Positions 11,778-22,889 of a stretch of DNA of 23,062 nt are shown here, one piece after another. Under the pieces are notes generated by a model that worked only from the letters and a program-made list of their open reading frames with translations, was not told the DNA's origin and searched no databases. Within the stretch, counting starts at the first letter, position 1. Each line of letters opens with the position of its first letter. Origin of the DNA: Pelargonium nanum (taxonomy: Eukaryota; Streptophyta; Magnoliopsida; Geraniales; Geraniaceae); NCBI GenBank assembly GCA_036897485.1, contig JAYMTF010001498.1:1-23062 (forward strand), in the 5' to 3' direction. A program made the position numbers and the translations under genes.

Positions 11778-11967
11778 GAAAAGGATTGTTGCATGTAGAC
11801 TGACGCGACGCATTCTCGGCCACGGAATCTTTTTTTCTCTCTCCGAAACTTGTGCGGGTCCCACCTCATTCTCTTTCAATGCAGGGGTATGTGTGGTTGT
11901 GATTGCACCATGTTAGTCTACATGCAATATATATACATGCATGTAGGTACATGCAACAATCATTTTC
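11778..11967. repeat. Long imperfect hairpin / inverted-repeat element (190 bp)
   Basis: The outer arms 11778-11797 and 11948-11967 are inverted copies matching at 19 of 20 positions. Nested within, ttgcatgtagact at 11789-11801 is the exact reverse complement of 11915-11927. Pairing continues inward over about 14 more positions with G:U wobbles. The core, roughly 11815-11890, is more GC-rich than its surroundings. Near the right arm, tgcatgtaggtacatgca is itself a palindrome with a 2-nt spacer. The structure fits a MITE of unassigned superfamily or a MIRNA-like foldback. I recognised no conserved mature miRNA in it. Confidence 0.6.
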
Positions 11968-13204
11968 GTTTAATGTTTAACAATTTTTAAGTTATAAAAA
12001 TAGTATAGAGTTGGCCAACACAGTCACACATGCATTATATGGAATATGCTATGGATCATACTCACTATAATTAAATACTACTGAGCTATCTGCTTCTTTT
12101 TTAGTTCAAAGATTGCTTTTGAATATCGGAACTATAATAAGAAATTACAAGTTAGGCACATTAATTGTGATGGTCAAAAGGTAATTATAATTAGTAAATG
12201 ATTGTATGGATCACTGCAAATTGTTCATAACTTTTCCTCATACACTCACTTTTAGGTACAGATGTTCATTTGACAAAAGTAATTATTAAAAGCTCTTTTC
12301 CTAACAAAGTTGCATAAGGACTTTATATTATTTGTTATTAACGAGCTGGTTTAATTATCAAAATAAAAAAAGCGAGCTGGTTTTAAATGTCTCACTATAG
12401 GTACAATGATTTGCAATACTCGGGCTTGTTTGTTATCTCTACTTCAAACCGGTGATGAAAATTGTAAAATGTTGAAAAAAAGTGCTCTAGAAAGTTGGAT
12501 ATGTTTAAAAAATGCATGACTATGTTTAATAAAAATCATTTGTAATGAGGTATAAAATATACAAATCACCAAAAAAGACAGAGTAATTGTAGAAGTATAA
12601 TTAAATTATTTGCATTTTTACAATTTAAATTAAAATATAATTTGGATGATGTTCTCTTTTTATCGCAATTGGATGATATTATTTAAATGACACAAATGCA
12701 ATTTTTTTTTGTTTTGCAATACACTTAACTTGCAAGGAGTTTAATTTGGCTGATGTTATTTGCATTTTTTTGCATTAAATATAATATGCAAGGAATTTTT
12801 TGCATTAAATATAATTTGTATGATATGCATTTCTATGTGTCGTTTTTTTACTAAATATATTTTTGCAATATACTCAACTTTCATTAATACAGTCGGATAT
12901 TTATCAAATATAACTGACTTTTTGTAGCACCTCACTCCTTGCAGTTTTCACTCCCTCGTTGCAGTTCCTTATAATTTTGAAGTATAGTAAACAAACAAGC
13001 TCTTAGGCAATCATCATTATAATTCTAAGATGGGTAACCCCCAACAAATTATATCTGCCTATTGTAGGGTGGGGGGTGTTAGCTTAATGGAGTGACCTCT
13101 CATTTTAGTAAGAGCCAAGAGATGAACAAACCAATAAGAAGAAGAAGTAGCTTTTTGCACATGCCTATACATATATCTATATATATATATATGTAATATA
13201 TCTA
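11968..13204. other. A/T-rich intergenic DNA with short direct repeats
   Basis: No gene is supported. Between about 12600 and 12850 the words TTTGCATT, AATATAAT and GGATGAT recur. TTTTTGCATTAAATATAAT occurs at 12767-12785 and again at 12797-12815, a 30-bp period. A C-run and a G-run face each other near 13035 and 13070. A TA-rich microsatellite precedes the TATA box near 13175-13205. Confidence 0.5.
12042..12049. promoter_or_regulatory. P1BS-type site (GAATATGC)
   Basis: This is an exact match to GNATATNC, the palindromic site bound by PHR-type phosphate-starvation regulators. It lies about 1.2 kb upstream of the candidate distal promoter and 3.3 kb upstream of the transporter start. An 8-bp motif with two free positions is common by chance in A/T-rich DNA, so function is uncertain. 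Confidence 0.25.
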
Positions 13205-13210
13205 TATATC

Positions 13211-13218
13211 TATAAAAG
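13211..13218 (+). promoter_or_regulatory. Candidate TATA box (TATAAAAG)
   Basis: A strong TATA match is followed about 30 nt later by a CT-rich stretch typical of plant 5' leaders (13250-13305). The closely following leader-like exon with a consensus donor strengthens the call. The TA-rich DNA just upstream means that a chance match is possible. Confidence 0.45.
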
Positions 13219-13242
13219 AATTCAACTTCCTTTACTGATAGT

Positions 13243-13376
13243 AGTGGTGTGGTTCCTTCTGTTTATTCTCTGTTGCTCTCCCTCTATCTCTTCTTTTTGA
13301 CTTGTAAGCTTCAAGATAAGCCAAGCTTTTTATGTTCTTCAAGCTCTCAACTTGAGAGACTCATCATAGATCAACT
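13243..13376 (+). other. Candidate non-coding leader exon, probably of the SPX-MFS transporter
   Basis: Downstream of the TATA box lies a pyrimidine-rich leader with no long open frame. It ends ATCAACT followed by GTAAGTC at 13377, a consensus splice donor. The next gene downstream on this strand is the transporter, with possible acceptors at 15266-15267 (TGTGTAG) or directly before its ATG (GATCAAG at 15302-15308). This would give a leader intron of about 1.9 kb. The leader also contains a short perfect stem (ctctcaacttgagag). The alternative is a separate non-coding transcript. The 5' boundary is estimated. Confidence 0.4.
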
Positions 13377-13930
13377 GTAAGTCAACTCATTCCTTAAATA
13401 TGTTCTTGCAAGTTGCTAATTGTTTTTTAAAAAAAAATCTATTATATAGCTTCCACTCCATGCATGCCCTACATTCATTTACTATTTAGATGCTCAAGCT
13501 TTTGTTAATTTCCAGCTAAATTACTTACAAAGTTGAGCCAGTTTCTCAACTGGCCTGCCAACCAATTTATACAGTGTATAATTATAGTGTTGATTTTATA
13601 TTATTTTTTTGTATTTACTGTAGCTAAGATTTGAGTTTTGACTCACCCAAATTATAAGCTTTAAATATCTTTCTGATACAAAAAAAATATCTCCATTTTT
13701 AATCTCCTTATGTCATGGTTCCAAGGTAACTTTTTCTCCTACTATCATTCTTTTTTTTATTTATATATCTCCCCCCACACACTTAACTTAAATTTTGTTC
13801 TTCTTCTTTTTCTTCTTCACACACACACAAAAAAAAAAAAAAAAAACTTATATTTTGTTGAATCAAGTTACCCAAAGCACCATTGATAAATTCACAATTA
13901 AATGACTAATTTTCATCATCAACAATTAGA

Positions 13931-14097
13931 CTCTAAGCGCCACATCAGTAGAGTTAACGGTCAGTTAAATTTAACTAACGGCAGGAAATAAATTGACCCA
14001 TATTATTAAAGTTCAGGGACCTAAGTGGCTTATTCAAAGTATAAGGGCTAAAACGGTGGCTTTTAGAAAGTTCGGGCACCATTTTGACCTTTAATCC
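13931..14097. repeat. Dispersed-repeat-like block with degenerate 28-31-bp periodicity
   Basis: Three successive units begin AAAGTTCAGGGACC (14008), AAAGTATAAGGGCT (14036) and AAAGTTCGGGCACC (14067), each followed by a variant of TAAGTGGC/AAACGGTGGC/ATTTTGACC. Upstream lie GAGTTAACGGTCAGTT and AATTGACCC. Phrases of this style recur in plant genomes in repeats of poorly defined class. No terminal repeats were located. Confidence 0.5.
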
Positions 14098-14607
14098 AAA
14101 AAATTATTTTTTCTTTGGTTTTAGAAGTTAATATTAATGTTTAAGAGAAAATAGTTTTGAAGTGCGTAAAAAATTGGCAAAGTTTTGAAGTGCATAAAAA
14201 ATTGACATGTTGTTGACGTTTTACCATATATAACAAATTAAAAATAAAAGAAAAATTAATTAATCAAATTTAAATTCAATGAATTAATTTTTTGCTTACC
14301 CTTTTGTCTGTTGTTGGCTCCAAAATGTTATTATGCTTTTTAAAGGCCAAAAGAAACATTTTTTTTCAAAGAAAAAAAAATCTCCATGTCCACATAGTGT
14401 TTCTCATATAAAAAATTAGTAAAATTTCTCATATATTTGATCTTCTATTCTCTTGCGCATATTTTAACAAAATTAAATGATACTTAGTAACATATTACAG
14501 AGATAATATTGTTAATTCATGTACAACTAAACGCTACAAAAGTTAACACTCTCTTTAAGTGGCTGATTATATATATATATATATATATACATGTATATAT
14601 ATTTTGT

Positions 14608-14710
14608 AACATAAACACTAAGAGAGTGAGTATATAAAATAAAGAAAAGAAAAACGCTTGGTTCGTCAAAAACTCTTAGTATATAACATAAATACTGAGA
14701 GAGTGAGTAT
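14608..14710. repeat. Partial tandem duplication, 77-bp period
   Basis: A 26-nt segment at 14608-14633 recurs at 14685-14710 with two mismatches (shared core AGAGAGTGAGTAT). The repeat distance is 77 bp. The first unit follows directly on a TA microsatellite, consistent with slippage or local duplication. Confidence 0.6.
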
Positions 14711-15308
14711 TTTACCTAACGTATTATGACATCGTATTTTGAATTTTATAAAAATTGCGTATTTCGTATCGCTATTGTATCGTACTACGTATTCGTATTC
14801 GTGCAACATAGGCGTTCGATCACCGCTCTATACATCCCTGCAGTTTTAACTGTGACTTACTCTCGAATGATGATTAGTCTGAATGTTAGAAACGTATTAA
14901 AAATATCAACCGCGAGTTTGCAACCCCACTCAAAAACACGATGGTTTAGACAATGAAAATAAAAAAAGAAAGATAAAGAATTGGTTTGAGGGCATAAAAG
15001 CGGCAAGAGAATCTAGTTTGTAGTGTGAGAGAACATCGAGAAACGTGGTTAGTGACGTGTCCTGATATGAAAGCGGTTGTTGCTGACACTTCATTTTCTT
15101 ACTTTTTCATTCCCTCAGCAAACGTCATTTCCCGCTAACTCCGTTTTCGTGTCTTTCTCATTTTTTTTCCCAATCCACGTTTTCTTTCAATTTCTCTGCA
15201 ACAACACTAAAGGATGTTCTGAATTAGCCACAACTGGCTTCTTCAATTCCTATTTATATATGTGTAGTACTGTTGAAACTGATTATTTTTATTGTTGTTT
15301 TGATCAAG

Positions 15309-18300
15309 ATGGTTGCTTTTGGGAAGAAGTTGAAAGAATCACAGATTGAAGAATGGCAAGGGTATGTTTGTAATTAATAGTTTCATCATTATCACTATAT
15401 TAATCATGTTTTTTATTTCTTCTTGCAACTCTAAGTTGATCAATTTGGATTGTTGATAATGTTCTGCAAATTTATAAAATTATAACCTCAATTCTTGTAA
15501 TGATAAATAAGAAACTACTTTGATGCCAGCTAAATCTCATACTAACAAAACCAACAATGTCATTTGTTTATTGTAATGTCTTTTTTATATTGCAACATGA
15601 GACAATGCAATCTCCCTATTCTCAACTTAAGTATCCCAATAGTTTAAGCTTTTGGGTTGGAATAAAGTTTAACATGGTATCAGAGTTGGTTTGACCTGTT
15701 TGTGTTGACTCCCGGCCCATTAAGTCTTGGTCCACGTGCATGGTCATTTGTGTTGTTCCGCGCGCCTGCACGTGAGAGAGAGTGTTGATCTAGTATCCCA
15801 TGATATGCTAGTTGAGCCCTCACCTAATAACTTTAGTTTTTGGGTTCTGATAAAGTTTAACAGAATTTATAATTGCTTTGGCCTTTTGGTACTATGTAGT
15901 CATCTGTCACCTCATGGACATGAAGATTAAGGATGCACAAAATGACATTTAAGCTAGCTTTGTTCGATTGGGTTAAAATGAACCTTGTATAACAATTCTG
16001 TTATATTTCGTGTTATGTAGATAGCTTTAATGCAGAGACATTCATAGTGTGAATAAAATTTTTGTTGACACGTCAATGGATATTAGCATTTGTGCCAACT
16101 GAAGTTTACTTTGTCAACAACAGGGTTGGTCATGATAGAATTACAATTTGATTATTTTCAGATACTATATCAACTATAAGTTATTGAAGAAGATAGTCAA
16201 GCGATATACGCAACAGCATGAAGCGGGATCAGAAAATCCAAAATATGTTTTCAAAGACTTTTCAAGAATGCTAGATTGTCAGGTAAATAACATAATATTT
16301 TGCATTAGGTTTGTCTTTGTGACTAATGCAATATAGCTACCTGATTGGATGCACCTTAATTATGACAAGGCTGGAGACATTATGTATTTTTACCTTCCAT
16401 CGAGTATTTGTCTCAATTTGCGCTTTTAGCAAGAACTTTATTCATGCATTTTTTAATGTCAGACATATAATTCTATCGAACTACTCCAACATCAACAATA
16501 TGTATTTGGGGTTTAGCAGCTTTGCCTTAAATATTCTTTATTTCTTGTCCAATTCAGAAAGGTAATATGTTAATGTAATGTTGGTATGCATAATTTTGGA
16601 GAAGCTTCAGAGATACTTGTATAAACTTCATATTACTCCTTTTCGTGGGAGTGAATTAACTTCTCTTGCCGACTAATATTCATGCACTGCAGCTGTCATA
16701 GCATCGGGATTGTTGTTGGTAGCTAGTTGTATAACTCTGATAATGATTTTCTTTGACAAAATGTTATCTTGTGTTCGCTCTTCCAGATTGAGAAGATTGT
16801 CTTGTTTCTACTGGAACAACAAGGACTGCATGCAAGCAGACTGTCTCATCTTGGAGAACAGCGTGATGCTCTTTTACAGCAGCAAGATGGATTTCGAATA
16901 ATTGAACTACGAGAAGCATACAGATCTGTTGGACGAGATCTTCTAAGGCTTTTGTATTTTGTTGAGATGAATGCTGTTGGTGTTCGTAAGATATTGAAAA
17001 AGTTTGACAAACGGTTGGGCTATAAATTTACTAATTACTATGTCAAGACTCGTGCCAATCATCCTTATTCCCAGTTGCAACAAGTCTTCAAGCAAGTGGT
17101 AATACGCATAACTTAGTCATTATTTCTTCTCAATTTTATGAATTTTGAGGAAATTTCATTTGCTGTTTTGCTTTTCATGCTCATTTTAGCTGTTGTGGTT
17201 CATGATATGTTATATTATACAGAACTATATTGTATCATATGGTATTACTATTTTACGTGAATAATAACATTACCAGCTACTTGCTAAATGTACAGGGTAT
17301 TGCAGCTGTCATTGGGACTTTGTCTCGCAATCTTGCAGAGCTTCAACACCATCAAGGGAGCTATATGTCGATATATGATCAGCCTGCTTTATCCCACCCG
17401 GTATTCTCAAACATCTGTAAAAAAAATAATGTCGATATCACATGTCTTTCCATGTTTAAACGATCTCCAATAGGGGGGAAGTCGCGCCCATTCACTCACC
17501 ATACAGTAATAGCCGATAACAGATTCATAAAGTTAAATTCAGTGTGGCTTCTTGTGGTTTCCGGTTACAATACCCTTCAGTATTTTAAAATCTTGCCCTC
17601 ATGTCTTGTCAAAATTGTGAGCACTTGAGTTGATTTGTAGAATGTAGATGTATTGTCAAGATTTGCAGTCTCATCATTATACGAAATAATTGTTACTGCT
17701 GCTTATATCAGTAATTACATATTCATGAGTTCATTTGAATTTTATCGAGATGCCTTGTAATAATTGTTATTATCTGCAGGATCCTGTCATTGATTCTATA
17801 AGAGCAGCTGTTAACAGGTTATCGAACTCAACAAATTTCCTCAACTACCTGTCAAAACATGCATTTATCATGGAGGAGGAGTTGCCAATTCCATCCGAGG
17901 ATCATGATCTTGACGAGAGATATCATTTTATGTCACTTTTCTTGAACTTGGTGAACACCTTTCTGTATATGGTGAATACATATATTATCGTCCCAACAGC
18001 AGATAACTATTCCCTCAGCCTTGGAGCCGCAGCAACAGTTTGTGGTGTTGTAATTGGATCAATGGGTGTTGCCCAGGTGTTTTCTTCGGTCTATTTTAGT
18101 GCATGGTCAAACAGATCCTACTTAAGACCACTCATCTTTAGCAGCGTTGCCCTCCTTGTCGGAAACATCTTGTATGCATTGGCGTATGATCTTAATTCAA
18201 TATCAGTTCTCCTCATTGGTCGTCTATGCTGTGGGTAAGGGACTTCTCTGTTCAATTGAGAAACTAACCTTTAGATCTTAGCATAGAGTACTATTTGATG

Positions 18301-20085
18301 TGTGAAATGTTTATCTGCTAAAATAACAGGACTAGTGATCATATTTCATTGGATTTTCTTGAAACAATAGAATTGAAAGCATAAAACAAAGTCATCGAAT
18401 TGTCATTAGTCAATAAGCATATTACTGTGTTTTCTGTTCTTGTCTATCTAATCAGCTTATAAAACTAATAAACGAGGTCATGTTACTGATACTTCAGGTT
18501 AGGTTCTGCGAGAGCTGTCAACAGGCGTTATATCACCGACTGTGTGCCGCTTAAACTGCGAATGCAAGCTTCTGCAGGGTTTGTTAGTGCCAGTGCACTA
18601 GGAATGGCATGTGGTCCAGCTCTTGCTTGCTTGCTTCAAACTGATTTCAAGCTATTCAACATGACATTCAATGCGGACACTTTACCCGGTTGGGTTATGG
18701 CTTTTGCTTGGCTTGTCTACTTAGTTTGGCTGTGGATTGCATTTCGAGAACCTCCACGTGAAGTGAAAGAGGATATTGTGCCAACCGAAAGAAATGCTGG
18801 TATGTCAACAATATCATTCACTTTGGCTATAGATTTTTGTGCTGCTGATTGTCGTCTTTTCCACAACTAGTGGTCCATTCTATTAACTATCGGTCGTTTT
18901 GGGACGGAGGGAGTAGTATATGGTAATAATAGAGATTGGACTTTATTGATCATAGGACAACTAAATGGTACTGTGGAAAACGGTTACACACAGCCACTAC
19001 TTCTGAATGTGGAGGCTAAGAGGCAAGATGAAGATTCAGACCAAGAATGTGATGATGATGACGAAGGCTACAACGGAGATTCTAAGCAGCAACTTCACAA
19101 ACCCGTGACATCAATTGTGGCGGCATATAGATTACTTACACCATCTGTGAAGGTATAGAGTTAATTCAGTGTACCATTCTTATGCATTTTTCAGTTCATA
19201 CATTGTTGTTATTTAAGATAAACTCTTATGCTAAGATTGTTCAAATCTGACTGCTATCTCTCACGCACTATGCTGATAACATAACAAGTTTCTCACTTTG
19301 AATTTACTGATAGGTTCAACTATTCATTTACTTCATGCTCAAATATGCCATGGAGATTTTACTTGCTGAATCGAGTGTCATCACGGAATATTACTTTATT
19401 TGGTCGACAACCACAGTGGCAATATTTCTTGCATGCCTCGGGTTAACCGTGCTGCCAGTAAACATTTTTGTGGGAAACTACATCAGCAATATATTTCAAG
19501 AAAGGTAAACCTTCAATGTCAAATTATACTTAATATCTTGTTCATTCCTTTTCTAATTTATTAACTGAAATTACAATCTTGAAGTTCTTCGATAATATCG
19601 TACCAATGGTTTGTAATCTTGATGTAATTCATTTCAGGCAAATATTGCTGGCATCTGAAATAATGGTATGCATAGGTATACTGCTAAGCTTCAACATATT
19701 GGTCCCTTACTCGGTGCCTCAATATGTGTCCTCAGCACTCATCACGTTCGTGTCTGCCGAAGTTCTTGAAGGTAATGAGAAGAAAAATTGTTGAGTTATA
19801 GGTTTTGTTGAACATTATTTTGAGATTGTCTTGGTGTACTGATCAGGTGTAAATTTATCACTACTATCTCGAGTCATGTCATCGAGGCTTTCTCGTGGGA
19901 CATACAATGGTGGATTGCTTTCAACAGAAGCCGGGACGTTGGCTCGTGTAATAGCAGATGGAACTATAACACTGTCTGGGTATTTGGGTGAGGATTGGGT
20001 CTTGAATGTCACCTTACTTCCTTCACTATGTATTTGTATAATGTCCATTGTCGCAACCTGCTTCACCTACAACTCACTCTACTAG
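15309..20085 (+). CDS. PHT5: SPX-domain major facilitator, vacuolar phosphate transporter (PHT5/VPT1 family), 10 coding exons, complete
   Basis: Exons: 15309-15361, 16162-16282, 16787-17098, 17296-17400, 17780-18234, 18498-18799, 18956-19152, 19314-19504, 19638-19771 and 19847-20085. All are GT..AG with consistent phases: 2109 nt, 702 aa. The family moves phosphate into the vacuole at the tonoplast. The N-terminal SPX domain (about 1-150) starts [20 protein letters not shown] and has YINYKLLKK (20-28) and KILKKFDKR (126-134), the basic clusters that bind inositol pyrophosphates. The MFS part starts near 245 ([19 protein letters not shown]) and has the signatures [19 protein letters not shown] and [19 protein letters not shown]. 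An acidic loop ([14 protein letters not shown]) in exon 7 separates the two MFS halves. It ends [10 protein letters not shown], as in Arabidopsis PHT5;1. The start has A at -3 and G at +4. Closest-paralogue assignment (VPT1 or a sister) is not resolved. Confidence 0.96.
15595..15862 (+). mobile_element. TRIM-like miniature LTR retroelement
   Basis: Immediately after an LTR-like end ...TTTAACA (15674) comes TGGTATCAGAG at 15675-15685, the primer-binding site complementary to initiator Met tRNA. A second LTR-like segment begins TGTTGATC at 15783, just after a purine tract (GAGAGAGAG), and ends TTTAACA at 15862, giving 80 bp. The two segments share the end TTTTGGGTT, then ATAAAGTTTAACA. The internal part is under 110 bp with no gag or pol, which is the TRIM format. 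The left LTR is decayed and its outer edge (about 15595) is set only by LTR length. Confidence 0.7.
15733..15774. promoter_or_regulatory. Pair of CACGTG G-box cores inside the TRIM
   Basis: CACGTG occurs at 15733-15738 and 15769-15774, 36 bp apart, inside the internal region of the element. It is a standard bZIP/bHLH binding core in plants. Whether it acts on the host gene is unknown. Confidence 0.35.
16283..16786 (+). other. Transporter intron 2
   Basis: A 504-nt phase-0 GT..AG intron inside the SPX-coding region. No embedded element is recognised. Confidence 0.85.
17401..17779 (+). other. Transporter intron 4
   Basis: A 379-nt phase-0 intron between the SPX domain and the linker to the MFS region. 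Read-through of the donor would add an unrelated tail of about 75 residues before a stop. No repeat is recognised. Confidence 0.85.
18901..18915. mobile_element. Solo Stowaway terminus in transporter intron 6
   Basis: GGGACGGAGGGAG followed by TA is the exact inverse of the canonical Stowaway terminal repeat CTCCCTCCGTCCC with its TA target site. No matching left end was found in the 156-nt intron, so only the right end remains. It sits 40 nt before the exon-7 acceptor. Confidence 0.65.
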
Positions 20086-20497
20086 TTTGTTTCGGTTCCT
20101 AGATGTGCTTGAACTTTGTATAGCACAATCGAGCCCTTGCTCTACCAAAATTTATAATATTTCTATCACAAGCACCTAATCATGCACCTAATCATTTTAT
20201 GCAACTATGTACTATTATACCATTTTTATGTTAAACAATCTTAATTTCAACTAACATATAAAAACATTCTCTAAGAAATGTTTCCCTTCCTAGGATTAAA
20301 TGAACTTAGTTGCATTGTCAAATAATGACACAACAAGATTAATAGGGAAAAGACGTTGCTAAAATATTTAACCAAATCTCATATCCAAGGCTTCATAATT
20401 CATAAATAAAAACAAAACTTAAATAAAACATGAAATTCAACTGTGAAAAAACTACTACAAGATAAAACTAAACATTTGTTGCGGATTCTTGAACTCA
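20086..20497. other. Convergent 3' regions of the transporter and RPL19
   Basis: These 412 bp separate the stop codons of the two converging genes. Both 3' UTRs and poly(A) sites must lie here and may overlap. AATAAA-like and TTTATT-like words occur near 20401-20430, on the side that serves RPL19. No other feature is seen. Confidence 0.6.
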
Positions 20498-22734
<2,237 letters not shown>

Positions 22735-22889
22735 AGCTTCTTCGCAGCCGATCTCTCTCCTAGAGTCTGTGGCTGAAACAGAGGTTATCGTGTGGAAGTG
22801 AAAGGAGATTATATAGGTGAGGCGGTTAGGGTTTTGTCTGATTGGGCCCAGCCCATTCGAGACCGTGATCCCCAAGTTCGTATTGGGCT
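22735..22889 (-). promoter_or_regulatory. RPL19 promoter: TATA-like box, telo-box and site II elements
   Basis: Reading upstream from the ATG on the minus strand there is a pyrimidine-rich leader, a TATATAATC box (22807-22815), the telo-box AAACCCTAA (22826-22834) and clustered site II elements. These are overlapping TGGGCC in both orientations at 22843-22850, TGGGCT at 22850-22855 and another TGGGCT on the plus strand near 22883. The telo-box plus site II combination is characteristic of plant ribosomal protein genes and links expression to cell growth through TCP-type factors. Confidence 0.8.

Larger units (their letters stand above)
13377..15267 (+). other. Possible 5'-UTR intron or proximal promoter of the transporter, with repeats
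   Basis: No protein gene is supported. Contents: an A-run at about 13829-13846, a repeat-like block at 13931-14097, a TA microsatellite at about 14568-14590, and a partial 77-bp tandem duplication at 14608-14710. At 15060-15200 a less A/T-rich, pyrimidine-biased stretch could be a proximal promoter or leader. If the latter is transcribed it holds uORFs at 15067-15138 and 15077-15349. Confidence 0.45.
15362..16161 (+). other. Transporter intron 1, hosting a TRIM
   Basis: An 800-nt phase-2 intron splitting a glycine codon (GG|A). About a third of it is the TRIM-like element at 15595-15862. The rest is A/T-rich with nothing recognised. Confidence 0.85.

Noticed and set aside
11566-11869. Small protein genes in the intergenic DNA on either strand
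   Set aside because: Low-complexity, Phe/Ile-rich translations driven by A/T runs, with no homology or gene structure. One overlaps the hairpin arms.
13321-13376. MIRNA hairpin in the leader exon
   Set aside because: The ctctcaacttgagag stem is only 7 bp with a 1-nt loop, and no known miRNA sequence was recognised.
13243-15308. miR827 target site in the transporter leader
   Set aside because: Many angiosperm SPX-MFS genes carry one in the 5' UTR, but I found no stretch with convincing complementarity here. The closest words are short and scattered.
15675-15862. Autonomous copia retrotransposon
   Set aside because: The Met-tRNA primer site fits copia-type priming, but the internal region is about 100 bp with no gag, integrase or reverse transcriptase.
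17296-17628. Longer open frame continuing past transporter exon 4
   Set aside because: Homology ends exactly at the GTATTC donor at 17401. The next exon resumes at 17780 with [11 protein letters not shown], so the extension is intron read-through.
18946-19158. Separate small protein starting at an ATG near 18946
   Set aside because: The frame is exon 7 of the transporter plus a few intron codons. The upstream ATG lies in the intron.
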